From contig CAZMSQ010000009.1 of assembly GCA_964569025.1 (NCBI GenBank), forward strand, positions 22,080 through 86,079: a stretch of 64,000 bases of DNA, given 5' to 3'. The DNA is from CAZMSQ01 sp964569025. Its GTDB lineage: Bacteria > Bacteroidota > Bacteroidia > Chitinophagales > Saprospiraceae. The translations under genes were made by a program, and so were the position numbers. The notes under the pieces were generated by a model. That model saw only the letters and a list, made by a program, of their open reading frames with translations. It was not told where the DNA came from and ran no database searches. Positions 44,626-53,341 of this stretch are shown piece after piece (positions within the stretch are counted from its first letter, which is position 1; every line of letters begins with the position of its first letter).

Positions 44626-47600
44626 ATGAGTCGGAACCTTCTTTCAGCATTCTTTTTGCTTATCCTTTTTTCATGCAGCCCATCCTCTCAGGAAGGAAGA
44701 CCGGAACAAAAGAGCAACCGACTTTTTGAGCGACTTCCGGCATCGTATTCTGGAATTACATTCTCAAATGATCTGGATGCGGGCAGCGTCAAAAGCCCGC
44801 TTGAATACATTAATGTCTATAACGGAGGAGGTGTCGGCATCGGAGATTTCAATAATGACGGGCTCCCAGATATTTATCTGACCGGAAACATCTCAGACAA
44901 TGCGCTCTTCATCAATGAGGGCAATCTGGTTTTCAGGGATATGACGGAGCAGGCAGGTGTTTCAGCTCCTGATTCATGGTGCACCGGGGTGGCTATCGGT
45001 GATGTCAATGGTGACGGATATGATGATATCTATGTTTGCCGTGCTTATGATGACCTTCCTGCGCTACGAGAAAATCTTCTATTCATCAATAATGGCGATT
45101 TTACCTTCACTGAAAAAGCAGCAGCTTACGGTCTTAATGATAACGGCTACAGTATTACGGCCACCTTTTTGGATTACGATCTTGATGGAGATGCAGATCT
45201 CTTTGTTGGAAACCATCCACTGGACCGCATGATATCTTACGGCGAGCATATGACGAAATGGAGAAATCCCATTCCTGAAACCTCGGATCACCTGTACCGA
45301 AATAATGGAGACGGCTCATTTACACGAGTGACTGAAGAAGCGGGACTGCTCAATTATGGATGGACCCTCGGGGTGGTTTCTACGGACTTTAATCAGGACG
45401 GTTGGCCTGATCTTTTTGTGAGTGTCGATCACTCGGAACCGGACAGGTATTATCTCAATAATCAGGACGGTACATTTCGGGAGTCTTCAGAATCGAACTT
45501 CATGCACCTTTCCTATTCAAGCATGGGAGTAGATGCCGCCGACATCAATAATGACGGACTGCCTGACTTGGCAGTTGTTGAAATGCTCGCCACCGATAAC
45601 TTCAATGAAAAAACGAAAATGGCGAGTATGAATCCGGAACGATTCAATGCATTTGTCCGGGATGGGTATCAACACCAATACATGCGCAATATGCTGCATA
45701 TCAATGCCGGAGGCGGTCATTTCTCAGAGATTGGCCAAATGGCGGGTGTCCATCGAACCAATTGGAGCTGGTCGGCCTTGCTGGCTGACTTCGATAATGA
45801 CGGTTGGAAGGATTTCTTTGTAACAAACGGGTATTTGCGCGAATACCTTGACAAAGACCATAATAATGCAATGGTCAGTCAGATGGAGCAAGCAAGGCAA
45901 AGCGGGCAATCCGCCAATCCCATCATCGCAAATTTTGGTCGCCTGGCACCAACCACCAGAGTTGAAAACGCTTGCTTTCGCAATAATAAAGACCTCACCT
46001 TTACGGATGTGGCAAAACAAGTTGGCTTGAATTACGATGGATATTCCTCAGGAGCTGCGTATGCTGACCTTGACAATGACGGCGACCTCGATCTTATTGT
46101 CAACAACACGAATGATGCAGCCGGGATATATCGAAATCAGGCCTCTGAACAAACGGGGCATACCTTCCTGCGCATCAAATTGGGAGGACCTCCCGGATTG
46201 AGCACCACCGGCACACAAATATGGGTTACGACCTCAGAGACTACCCAATTTCAGGAACATACAAGAACCCGTGGATACCAGTCTGCCGTAGAGGATATCA
46301 TTCACTTTGGCCTCGGAAACAGCCCAATTGTGGAGCGCCTTCGTGTCAGATGGCCAGACGGCCGCGAGGAGACCCTGACCAATCTGCCAGTCAACCAGAT
46401 TATTACACTCGATCCAAAAAATGCCCAGTCCCCGGTGCAACCAGAGATACCTCCGGTGCCCCTCTTTCACGAAATACCAGACCTAGAAACAGGCCTGTCG
46501 TTTGTGCACAGAGAAACTCCTTTTGACGACTATGCAGTACAGGTATTGCTCCCACACACCATGTCTCAGCTTGGCCCATGCCTCGCATCAGCTGATATCA
46601 ACGGAGATGGCTTGGTGGATGTCTATGCCGGTGGGGCAAATGGTCAGCCTGGGCAGCTGTTTGTTCAAGACCAATCAGGACAATTCCAGCTTTCCAATCA
46701 AGATGCCTTTTTGATTGATGCCCCTTGTGAGGATCTGGACGCAGTTTTTCTTGATGTCAACCAGGATGGCCTTCAGGATTTATATGTAGTCAGTGGAGGG
46801 AATGAGCAGCCGGAGGGTAGCATCCTTTACAGGGATCGGCTCTACATCAATACAGGAAACGGGATCATGCGCAAAGCAACCAATGCCCTCCCTGATTTAC
46901 GCATCAGCGGAGGCTGCGCAGTGGTGCTGGATTTTGACTTGGACGGCGATCCGGATTTGTTTGTCGGTGGCCGTCAAGTACCAGGCCGATACCCGTCGCC
47001 GGCAAGCAGCGCCTTGCTCCTGAATGACCGGGGCAGATTTATTGATGTGACTGACCAACTTGCACCTGAATTCCAAAATCTTGGCATGGTAACAGATGCC
47101 GCTCTTTGTGATCTCAATGGTGACGGTGGACCTGAGCTGATTGTGACCGGAGAGTGGATGGCAGCCACGGTGTTTCAATTTACCTCAAAAGGATTTGTCG
47201 AGGCCACCGCAGAGTATGGCCTTGACCGCGAAGTCGGATGGTGGAACTGCATTGTACCCGCTGACCTGGACGCAGACGGTGACACCGATTTTGTGCTTGG
47301 AAACCTCGGATGGAATTACAAGTACCAGGCAAGTCACGACAAGCCATTTCATGTCTATGCCGCCGACTTCGACAGCAGCGGCAGCTTTGACATAGCATTG
47401 GGGTATTACCTGGCCGGTGAAACGCTTTATCCTGTAAGAGGCCGACAGTGCTCTGCTGAACAAATGCCGGCTCTGGCCGACAAATTCCCCACTTATAAAG
47501 AATTTGGAAGTGCCTCAATTTTCGAGGTATACGGAAAGGCCCTCGGGCAGGCCATCCACTACGAAGCGACCAATTTCAGCAATTCAGTGCTGATCAATTC

Positions 47601-47961
47601 AGGGACAGGGCAGCTTTCGCTCCGTCCCCTGCCCAATGAAGCCCAAATTTCACCAGTCAATGCCGCCATCGCAGATGATTTTGATCAAGACGGCATTACA
47701 GATTTGCTCGTGGCAGGAAATCTTTTTGGCTCAGAAGTCGAAACCGGAAGGGCTGACGCCGGCAAAGGTCTCTTCTTACGTGGTGACGGACAAGGTTCTT
47801 TTTCCCCGGTCCCTCCACATCAAAGTGGCCTATGGCTGCCACTCGATGTCAGAGCCCTGTTGCCCGTACAAACCAAAGCTGGCCCCATCATTATTGCCGG
47901 AAGCAATAATGCCCCTGTACAAGCGGTGGGCCGCGCTATGAAAAAACCGATGCCCCAGTGA
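44626..47961 (+). CDS. FG-GAP/VCBS repeat lipoprotein with ASPIC/UnbV domain
   Basis: Very large (1111-residue) surface lipoprotein. The signal MSRNLLSAFFLLILFSC ends in a lipobox. Two blocks of FG-GAP repeats with calcium-loop motifs (DFNNDGLPD, DVNGDGYDD, DYDLDGDAD, DINGDGLVD, DLDADGDTD) form two probable beta-propellers (about 45-480 and 630-1090). Between them is an ASPIC/UnbV domain (about 510-600, ending in VRWPDGREETLTNLPVNQIITL). Bacteroidota hold many such proteins, often near SusC/SusD loci, though none is present here. Ligand-binding or adhesion on the cell surface is inferred. No operon partner is evident. Confidence 0.9.
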   Translation: MSRNLLSAFFLLILFSCSPSSQEGRPEQKSNRLFERLPASYSGITFSNDLDAGSVKSPLEYINVYNGGGVGIGDFNNDGLPDIYLTGNISDNALFINEGNLVFRDMTEQAGVSAPDSWCTGVAIGDVNGDGYDDIYVCRAYDDLPALRENLLFINNGDFTFTEKAAAYGLNDNGYSITATFLDYDLDGDADLFVGNHPLDRMISYGEHMTKWRNPIPETSDHLYRNNGDGSFTRVTEEAGLLNYGWTLGVVSTDFNQDGWPDLFVSVDHSEPDRYYLNNQDGTFRESSESNFMHLSYSSMGVDAADINNDGLPDLAVVEMLATDNFNEKTKMASMNPERFNAFVRDGYQHQYMRNMLHINAGGGHFSEIGQMAGVHRTNWSWSALLADFDNDGWKDFFVTNGYLREYLDKDHNNAMVSQMEQARQSGQSANPIIANFGRLAPTTRVENACFRNNKDLTFTDVAKQVGLNYDGYSSGAAYADLDNDGDLDLIVNNTNDAAGIYRNQASEQTGHTFLRIKLGGPPGLSTTGTQIWVTTSETTQFQEHTRTRGYQSAVEDIIHFGLGNSPIVERLRVRWPDGREETLTNLPVNQIITLDPKNAQSPVQPEIPPVPLFHEIPDLETGLSFVHRETPFDDYAVQVLLPHTMSQLGPCLASADINGDGLVDVYAGGANGQPGQLFVQDQSGQFQLSNQDAFLIDAPCEDLDAVFLDVNQDGLQDLYVVSGGNEQPEGSILYRDRLYINTGNGIMRKATNALPDLRISGGCAVVLDFDLDGDPDLFVGGRQVPGRYPSPASSALLLNDRGRFIDVTDQLAPEFQNLGMVTDAALCDLNGDGGPELIVTGEWMAATVFQFTSKGFVEATAEYGLDREVGWWNCIVPADLDADGDTDFVLGNLGWNYKYQASHDKPFHVYAADFDSSGSFDIALGYYLAGETLYPVRGRQCSAEQMPALADKFPTYKEFGSASIFEVYGKALGQAIHYEATNFSNSVLINSGTGQLSLRPLPNEAQISPVNAAIADDFDQDGITDLLVAGNLFGSEVETGRADAGKGLFLRGDGQGSFSPVPPHQSGLWLPLDVRALLPVQTKAGPIIIAGSNNAPVQAVGRAMKKPMPQ

Positions 47962-47988
47962 CCCGACTTTTCCCTGCCATGTTCGCTG

Positions 47989-48270
47989 TCAGATGATGAC
48001 ATCAAATTCATCATTCTCATTTTCCCCCTCCTGACGCTTCATAGCATCCAGTACACGCCTGTGCATCTGCTCCAAATCCTGCTCAACCGCCTCCAGAAAA
48101 TCGGCATCAAGTAGTCTTGAAATGGCTTCCGGTCCATCGCCGGCACTGCCCTGCCGGAACTTGTAAGTCTGCTCATACAGCCCCGACTCAAGCTTGACCG
48201 AAAAACGGTCGTTCATCTGAAAGACCGTAATCTTTAGCCGTGGATGAGGAATTGAACCGACGATGCGCAT
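47989..48270 (-). CDS. Small conserved-looking protein of unknown function
   Basis: A 93-residue soluble protein (MRIVGSIPHPRLKITVFQMNDRF...). The ATG at 48270 is chosen because it starts 4 bases after the DUF2520 stop; the frame stays open further upstream, but only over the DUF2520 coding region. The N-terminal half is beta-rich, the C-terminal half a charged helix (LEQMHRRVLDAMKRQEGENEND). It is the last gene of the ccmE-ccmF-DUF2520 operon. Function not recognised. Confidence 0.7.
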   Translation of the reverse strand: MRIVGSIPHPRLKITVFQMNDRFSVKLESGLYEQTYKFRQGSAGDGPEAISRLLDADFLEAVEQDLEQMHRRVLDAMKRQEGENENDEFDVII

Positions 48271-48274
48271 GGTG

Positions 48275-49075
48275 TCAAAGGTTTGTTGATGAGGACCCGG
48301 ATTTTGAAAATCTGAGAATGGATTCAGAGAGAGCCTGATACAGTCGCTCCCAATGGGGCAGATGACGATGCAGATAGGCCTGATGGGTGCCAAGGGTCAC
48401 CTCATCGCCACGAGAAGCAGGCCCGGTTTGCAGGGTTGCCGGATCGGCAGCGAGTGCACCCTCAATGGTTTGGAGGGCAATTGGGTGGAGAATGGAAAAG
48501 TCGACACCGGCCTCACGGCAGATATCATGGCCCGCGGTGAGGCAGTGATTGGTAAAATTGTTGACAAATACAGCAGCCAGATGCAGGGCCTTTCGCTGCG
48601 CTTCAGTCAGAATATGAACTGAAGCGCCAAGGTCAGCCGCTATATCAATGAGTACGCTCAATACACCCTCATCCGATGATGAAATGCATATCGGAGCACC
48701 TGACCAGCGGTGCGGCCGATTGACAGATAGGGTCTGAGGGGGCCAGAAGACTCCACTTCTGCGAAAAGCCGATACCAGCAGATCGGCAGGGCTGGCACCG
48801 GAGCAATGAACCACAATGGAATCTGCTGGAATCGACGATGCGAGTTGAAGAGCCGTCGATTGGATGACAGAATCCGGAACCGCAAGGATATACAGGTCGG
48901 AGCCGGGCAAGATCAGTGAAAAGTCAGTTACTGGCTTTGACCTGGTTTTGTTGGCTAGCAGATTGGCCCGGCTGATTTGTCTGCTGAACACCTGTACGAT
49001 TCGGTGGCCCGCATCAGCAAGCCCCGTAGCCAGATGCCATCCGGCATTTCCTGCGCCAATGATGGTGATATTCAC
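48275..49075 (-). CDS. Rossmann-like / DUF2520 oxidoreductase-like protein
   Basis: A 266-residue protein with an N-terminal NAD(P)-binding Rossmann domain (ITIIGAGNAGWHLATGLADAG, residues 3-23) and a C-terminal helical DUF2520 domain (about 130-255, with RKALHLAAVFVNNFTNHCL). The fold resembles pyrroline-5-carboxylate reductase and F420-dependent NADP reductase. The substrate is not known. It starts inside the ccmF stop (4-base overlap), which ties it to cytochrome c maturation by transcription only. Confidence 0.88.
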   Translation of the reverse strand: MNITIIGAGNAGWHLATGLADAGHRIVQVFSRQISRANLLANKTRSKPVTDFSLILPGSDLYILAVPDSVIQSTALQLASSIPADSIVVHCSGASPADLLVSAFRRSGVFWPPQTLSVNRPHRWSGAPICISSSDEGVLSVLIDIAADLGASVHILTEAQRKALHLAAVFVNNFTNHCLTAGHDICREAGVDFSILHPIALQTIEGALAADPATLQTGPASRGDEVTLGTHQAYLHRHLPHWERLYQALSESILRFSKSGSSSTNL

Positions 49076-51906
49076 AAGGACCGGGTTTTAGAGTCTGGAC
49101 CTAATCGACGCACCATACTGACCACCATGCCCAACATCATCATGGAAGCACCAAGCCAGAAGAAATTAATGCCGGGAAATTCGATGGCCTCAAGCACGAT
49201 ATAGTCAGCCCTTCCTACTTTTTCGGCTATCTCAATGGTCACCTCCTTCTCTCGCTTTTCCTCACGGGCAATACTCATGGAAAAGGTCTCAGCTTGCGGA
49301 TCAATCCGCTCGAACCGCAGATGCAGACCCAACTCATCATCTACGTCCTTGATGTTAAACGGACTGCTGTTGCGGATGAGATACAGCGGCTCCAGGTAGG
49401 CTGGGGTATCGAGGGCCTCCCCATCTACACGCACTACTGCCGAGACGGCAATATCGCCAGGCTCAGGACTGTAGTTGGGGTGAATCGGACTCCGGTTCAA
49501 ACGCTCAAGAGTGAACTGGAATCCTTCAGTTTCAAAACTACCTCCCATCGGAACTACAAACCCACGGTAGGTGAGTGATTCATCAGACTGAAAGTACTGC
49601 TCGAAAATAGTTTGAGGCAATCTGATTTTCAGTTGAAGGTCATTGATTTGGACCGGGTAATTAAATACCAGATTCTCGCGCAGCACAATAGCGGGGCTGG
49701 CATCGTAGACCGTATCTGTATCGAGGCGAAATACCCGCATGCGCAATCCGAGGGCGAGATCATTCGGCTCAGGGACATACTCCGGATGCACGGGGCGGGT
49801 TGTTATCTCCTCGAGGACGGCATATGCCGTTGAGGTGAAAACAGTATCGCCAGCTGAGAGCGCATACGGCTCGTACCCAAGGCTGTCTTCACGAGCCAGG
49901 GCAGTAGCCGGGCTTGTGATTTCCTGAGAGGCCCCTGCAATATGGGTGAAGATATCGCGTAGTGCATACCTTTTCGTTGAAGGATTCGATGCAGCAACCT
50001 GGTCGAAGCCCTTGTTATACATCAGGTTGGGGGTAAGCGAAAACTGCTCTCCGGCAGGATTGCCATTCTCATCAACTTTTTTAAAATCCACACGAAAAGA
50101 GCGTGTTTGTCCGTCGAGCGAATCGCTGACATAAGTGACCTCATAGCCACTCATAAAAAGCGGAGAATTCTTGAGCAGCAATACATTACGTGCCAGCTCA
50201 TCTTCTGTGGCACCCTCAATGATATTTCGTTGGACGAGGGGGTTTGTAGAGATAAACTCTTTATTCAGACCAGATGCAAGCACACCAATCAGCATCAGGG
50301 CGAAGCCGAGGTGAGAAACTACTGAGCCAGTTTGCTTCAGCCGGGACCTCATAAATGACCACAGATAATCGGCATTGTGAATGACTGCAAACAGGGAAGC
50401 CCACAACAGCATCCCATACTGCCATGCCGAAACCTTTATGACAAGACTTACCGGCACCATCAGGAGGATAGCACCGCCTCCGGCCAGGGCAAGATGGCGG
50501 TAAAAAGAGGGCGCATATCCTTTCCAGCCCATTCCACGGTACCGCATCAGCTGAGCCACACCAGACAAAACTGCTATAAAAAAACCAATCCACAACTGAA
50601 ATTTGTTGTGGTGCGCTTCAGGGTCCTCAAGAGCCCAACCCGGAAACGTGGGGTCCCAAATCTCAATAATGGCATTCACCACAGGGAGGGAAGTGGCAGC
50701 AGTAATCAGAACAGCCCCCATCATGAGCACCAGAGCACCGATGAACATCCAGAATTCACGGGAATTCATTGATTCTTCAGATTGCGGAGCAGGCACCGAA
50801 CGCCACCGAACTGCAAGAGCAACCAGTCCAAGACCGAGAAACGCCCCGACAAAAGCCACCAATTGCCATTCGAGTCCCATCTCCGTGAAAGCATGGGCCG
50901 AGCTTTCTCCCAAAATACCCGATCGTGTCAGGAAAGTCGAATAGAGAACCAGCACAAAGGAGAGAATGTAGAACACATACGTTGTTCGAATCGAATAGCC
51001 CGTTGAGCGTGCTACCAGATGGGTGTGCACCCCGGCCACCAGCACCATCCATGGCACGAGCGACATATTCTCGACCGGATCCCAAGCCCAATAGCCACCA
51101 AAACTGAGGGCCTCATATGCCCACGCCCCTCCCATGAGAATACCTGTGCCAAGTATGGCACCTGAAAACAGAGCCCATGGCAAAGCGGGTTTCATCCAGG
51201 CTTTGTGGTCTGCAGTCCACAGACCAGCAATCGCATAAGCGAAAGGTATTGATACAGAAGCGAAGCCAAGAAATAAGGTTGGGGGGTGAATGGTCATCCA
51301 GTAATTCTGGAGAAGCGGATTCAGCCCATCTGCCAAACGGGCCAGTTTTTCGACGTAATCGGCCTGTGCAAAAATCGGCGCCTGCATAACATCCCGAACC
51401 AGCAGCGTTGGATTACTGCCTATCCGAATATCGTCTGTAATGTGAATGCCAAGAATCATGGACATCAAAAATGCCTCAATCAGCGCAAGCACCGCCAAAA
51501 CCGGCGCCTCCCAACGACCTCCCTTCCACCATACAACCGCACCAAGGACCACGTGCCAGAACATCCACAACAGGAAACTCCCCTCCTGCCCTTCCCAAAA
51601 GGCGGAAAATACATACTTAAAGGGGAGATCATCAGAAACATGCGAAAACGCATAGTTGTACTCGTAGTATTTGTTGATCATGACGTAAAACATGACCCCG
51701 ATGATCGTAAATACGCCGATTCCGTGAAGCGCGAATCCCACCCTTCCAAGCATAAGCCACCCCCTTGCATCCGGAAGAGTCCGGCGATTGGTCGCCAAGC
51801 CATATGCCGCGGCAGCCATGAGAGCAGCGACAAATCCGCCAATGACCCCTATGTGCCCTATTTGACCGGGGAGCAAATGCTCACCCACATATTGTACGCC
51901 ACTCAT
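49072..51906 (-). CDS. ccmF: Cytochrome c biogenesis heme lyase CcmF/CcsA family
   Basis: Large (944-residue) polytopic inner membrane protein for heme handling in c-type cytochrome maturation. It has many membrane helices, the tryptophan-rich WWD region (about 255-285, AWAYEALSFGGYWAWDPVENMSLVPWM) and periplasmic-side His residues such as in GVHTHLVARS. A long periplasmic insertion (about 590-890) lies before the final membrane helix. The upstream neighbour is ccmE (17-base gap), so the heme chaperone and the lyase are made together. ccmA, ccmB, ccmC and ccmH are not in the window. Confidence 0.92.
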   Translation of the reverse strand: MSGVQYVGEHLLPGQIGHIGVIGGFVAALMAAAAYGLATNRRTLPDARGWLMLGRVGFALHGIGVFTIIGVMFYVMINKYYEYNYAFSHVSDDLPFKYVFSAFWEGQEGSFLLWMFWHVVLGAVVWWKGGRWEAPVLAVLALIEAFLMSMILGIHITDDIRIGSNPTLLVRDVMQAPIFAQADYVEKLARLADGLNPLLQNYWMTIHPPTLFLGFASVSIPFAYAIAGLWTADHKAWMKPALPWALFSGAILGTGILMGGAWAYEALSFGGYWAWDPVENMSLVPWMVLVAGVHTHLVARSTGYSIRTTYVFYILSFVLVLYSTFLTRSGILGESSAHAFTEMGLEWQLVAFVGAFLGLGLVALAVRWRSVPAPQSEESMNSREFWMFIGALVLMMGAVLITAATSLPVVNAIIEIWDPTFPGWALEDPEAHHNKFQLWIGFFIAVLSGVAQLMRYRGMGWKGYAPSFYRHLALAGGGAILLMVPVSLVIKVSAWQYGMLLWASLFAVIHNADYLWSFMRSRLKQTGSVVSHLGFALMLIGVLASGLNKEFISTNPLVQRNIIEGATEDELARNVLLLKNSPLFMSGYEVTYVSDSLDGQTRSFRVDFKKVDENGNPAGEQFSLTPNLMYNKGFDQVAASNPSTKRYALRDIFTHIAGASQEITSPATALAREDSLGYEPYALSAGDTVFTSTAYAVLEEITTRPVHPEYVPEPNDLALGLRMRVFRLDTDTVYDASPAIVLRENLVFNYPVQINDLQLKIRLPQTIFEQYFQSDESLTYRGFVVPMGGSFETEGFQFTLERLNRSPIHPNYSPEPGDIAVSAVVRVDGEALDTPAYLEPLYLIRNSSPFNIKDVDDELGLHLRFERIDPQAETFSMSIAREEKREKEVTIEIAEKVGRADYIVLEAIEFPGINFFWLGASMMMLGMVVSMVRRLGPDSKTRSL

Positions 51907-51923
51907 AAGCTATCTGTCAGATT

Positions 51924-52322
51924 CTATCCCTCAGCACTTTTAATGTAAACCTCCTCATCCTTATATTTCGATGGACATTTCATCAGAATATCAGAAGCCA
52001 CAAAATCTCCTTCGCGCATTTTCCCAGTCACCACAATCTGCTCTGACCGCTCAAAATCCTGCGGCTTTTCTGCCTTGAGTACCACCTTTCTCGCTTCTCC
52101 AAGGCGATCCTTGATGAAAAACGTAAAGTAATTCGGGTCAGTCAGCGGATCATAGTGCATCTCCCGGTCTCGCGCCAGCTCTCCGACAACTTTAACCGTG
52201 CGGCCGGAGGATTCGGCCTCTTCAAAGGTCGCATAAGTACTGACATCCTTCATGGCACTGACCATAATGGCTATTCCGGATACAATGATCCCGGCGATGA
52301 CGATGAGAGGAAGTTTTTTCAT
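51924..52322 (-). CDS. ccmE: Cytochrome c maturation protein CcmE, CXXXY type
   Basis: Periplasmic heme chaperone of 132 residues anchored by one N-terminal helix (about 5-23). The OB-fold beta-barrel spans about 38-112 (VKVVGELARDRE, YFTFFIKDRLGEARKVV, IVVTGKMREGDFVASDILMKCPSKY). The heme-attaching His of the usual HXXXY motif is replaced by Cys: C116-PSK-Y120. This variant is known from archaea and some deltaproteobacteria. The protein lacks the long flexible C-terminal tail of the enterobacterial form. First gene of an operon with ccmF, DUF2520 and the 93-residue protein. Confidence 0.92.
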   Translation of the reverse strand: MKKLPLIVIAGIIVSGIAIMVSAMKDVSTYATFEEAESSGRTVKVVGELARDREMHYDPLTDPNYFTFFIKDRLGEARKVVLKAEKPQDFERSEQIVVTGKMREGDFVASDILMKCPSKYKDEEVYIKSAEG

Positions 52323-52396
52323 AGTCTAACAATTTTGAACCCAGTATATGGCTGTATCAAAATAATGACTGCAACAGACACACAACCGGAAAAGCG

Positions 52397-52404
52397 TATA
52401 TTTG
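52397..52404 (+). promoter_or_regulatory. Bacteroidota-type -7 box (TATATTTG) for ftsE
   Basis: TATATTTG fits TAnnTTTG, 105 bases before the ftsE ATG. The leader ends with a GGGAGG Shine-Dalgarno sequence (52493-52498), unusual in this window, 10 bases before the start. Confidence 0.45.
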
Positions 52405-52508
52405 CTTAACGGGCAAAGATTACAAAACTGAACAAGACTTCCGGTGATTTTGATCGGTGGCAATACATTTTTTACAGAAACGAAACGCGATTGGGAGGTA
52501 TTTGAACC

Positions 52509-53198
52509 ATGAAAGACCTCAAAGTTCTGGAATTGCATGACGCCAGCATCTCTCAGGCGGGCACCGAAATTCTTCGTGATGTCACCCTGAGCATGGTAAA
52601 GGGCGAGTTTGCCTACCTCATCGGAAAGACCGGCGCCGGAAAAAGCAGTTTGCTGAAAACGCTCTATGGCGACCTCCCCCTTTCCGAAGGCTCCGGTAAA
52701 GTGGGCGGATTCAATCTCCTGCAAATTACGCGGTCGACAGTACACCGGCTCAGACGCCAGCTTGGCATCGTTTTTCAGGATTTCAACCTTCTGACAGACC
52801 GAACAGTCGAACAGAACCTACGCTTTGTCCTTCGCGCCACCGGTTGGAAAGATAAAGCCCGCATACGCACCCGCATCGAAGAGGTTCTGACTTCTGTCCA
52901 ACTCCCCGGAATTCTCCCCAAAATGCCCCACGAACTCTCTGGCGGCGAGCAACAGCGCGTTGTAATCGCCCGAGCCCTCCTCAACCAGCCACAGATCATC
53001 CTCGCCGACGAGCCCACCGGCAACCTCGACCCGGACACCTCCGACGAAATCGTCAAACTCATCCGGCAACTCGCCGCCGACCAACAAACTGCTGTCCTTT
53101 TCGCCACTCACGATTATCGGATATTGGAACAGTTCCCTGCGAGAATTATCAGGTGTCACGGGGGGAAGGTGTTTGATGAGGAGAGGGTGAGGTATTGA
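52509..53198 (+). CDS. ftsE: Cell division ATP-binding protein FtsE
   Basis: ABC ATPase of 229 residues of the FtsE type: Walker A GKTGAGKSS, Q-loop FQDFNLLTDRTVEQNL, signature LSGGEQQR, Walker B IILADEPTGNLDPDTS and switch His in FATHDYRI. The divisome-type linker TRSTVHRLRRQLGIVFQDF supports FtsE over LolD. It drives FtsX-dependent activation of septal hydrolases, but ftsX is 21 kb away. Codon composition shifts strikingly: the second half is C-rich on the coding strand, then the last 47 bases are G-rich (24 G, 2 C), followed directly by an AT-only repeat. Confidence 0.92.
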   Translation: MKDLKVLELHDASISQAGTEILRDVTLSMVKGEFAYLIGKTGAGKSSLLKTLYGDLPLSEGSGKVGGFNLLQITRSTVHRLRRQLGIVFQDFNLLTDRTVEQNLRFVLRATGWKDKARIRTRIEEVLTSVQLPGILPKMPHELSGGEQQRVVIARALLNQPQIILADEPTGNLDPDTSDEIVKLIRQLAADQQTAVLFATHDYRILEQFPARIIRCHGGKVFDEERVRY

Positions 53199-53199
53199 G

Positions 53200-53233
53200 A
53201 ATTAAAAATTAATAATTAAAAATTAATAATTTG
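53200..53233 (+). repeat. AT-only stop-codon-adjacent repeat, copy R1
   Basis: Starts one base after the ftsE TGA. It consists of the 14-mer AATTAAAAATTAAT twice plus a partial third copy. It matches repeat R2 (59017-59050) at 29 of 34 positions and belongs to the same family as R3. The ftsE terminator lies downstream of it. Confidence 0.8.
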
Positions 53234-53290
53234 TTTTGGTGTTGATTTACAGCACTTTAGTTTGTACTTTGTTTGTTGGAAGACCTGGGG

Positions 53291-53325
53291 GCGTCTGACG
53301 CGTAATTGTTTGTCAGATGCTTTTT
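53291..53325 (+). terminator. Rho-independent terminator of ftsE
   Basis: GCGTCTGAC / GTCAGATGC nine-base-pair stem (one G-T pair) followed by five T, 93 bases after the ftsE stop and just before the convergent YyaL-type gene ends. Confidence 0.75.
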
Positions 53326-53341
53326 GAAACTAAATTCCGGA

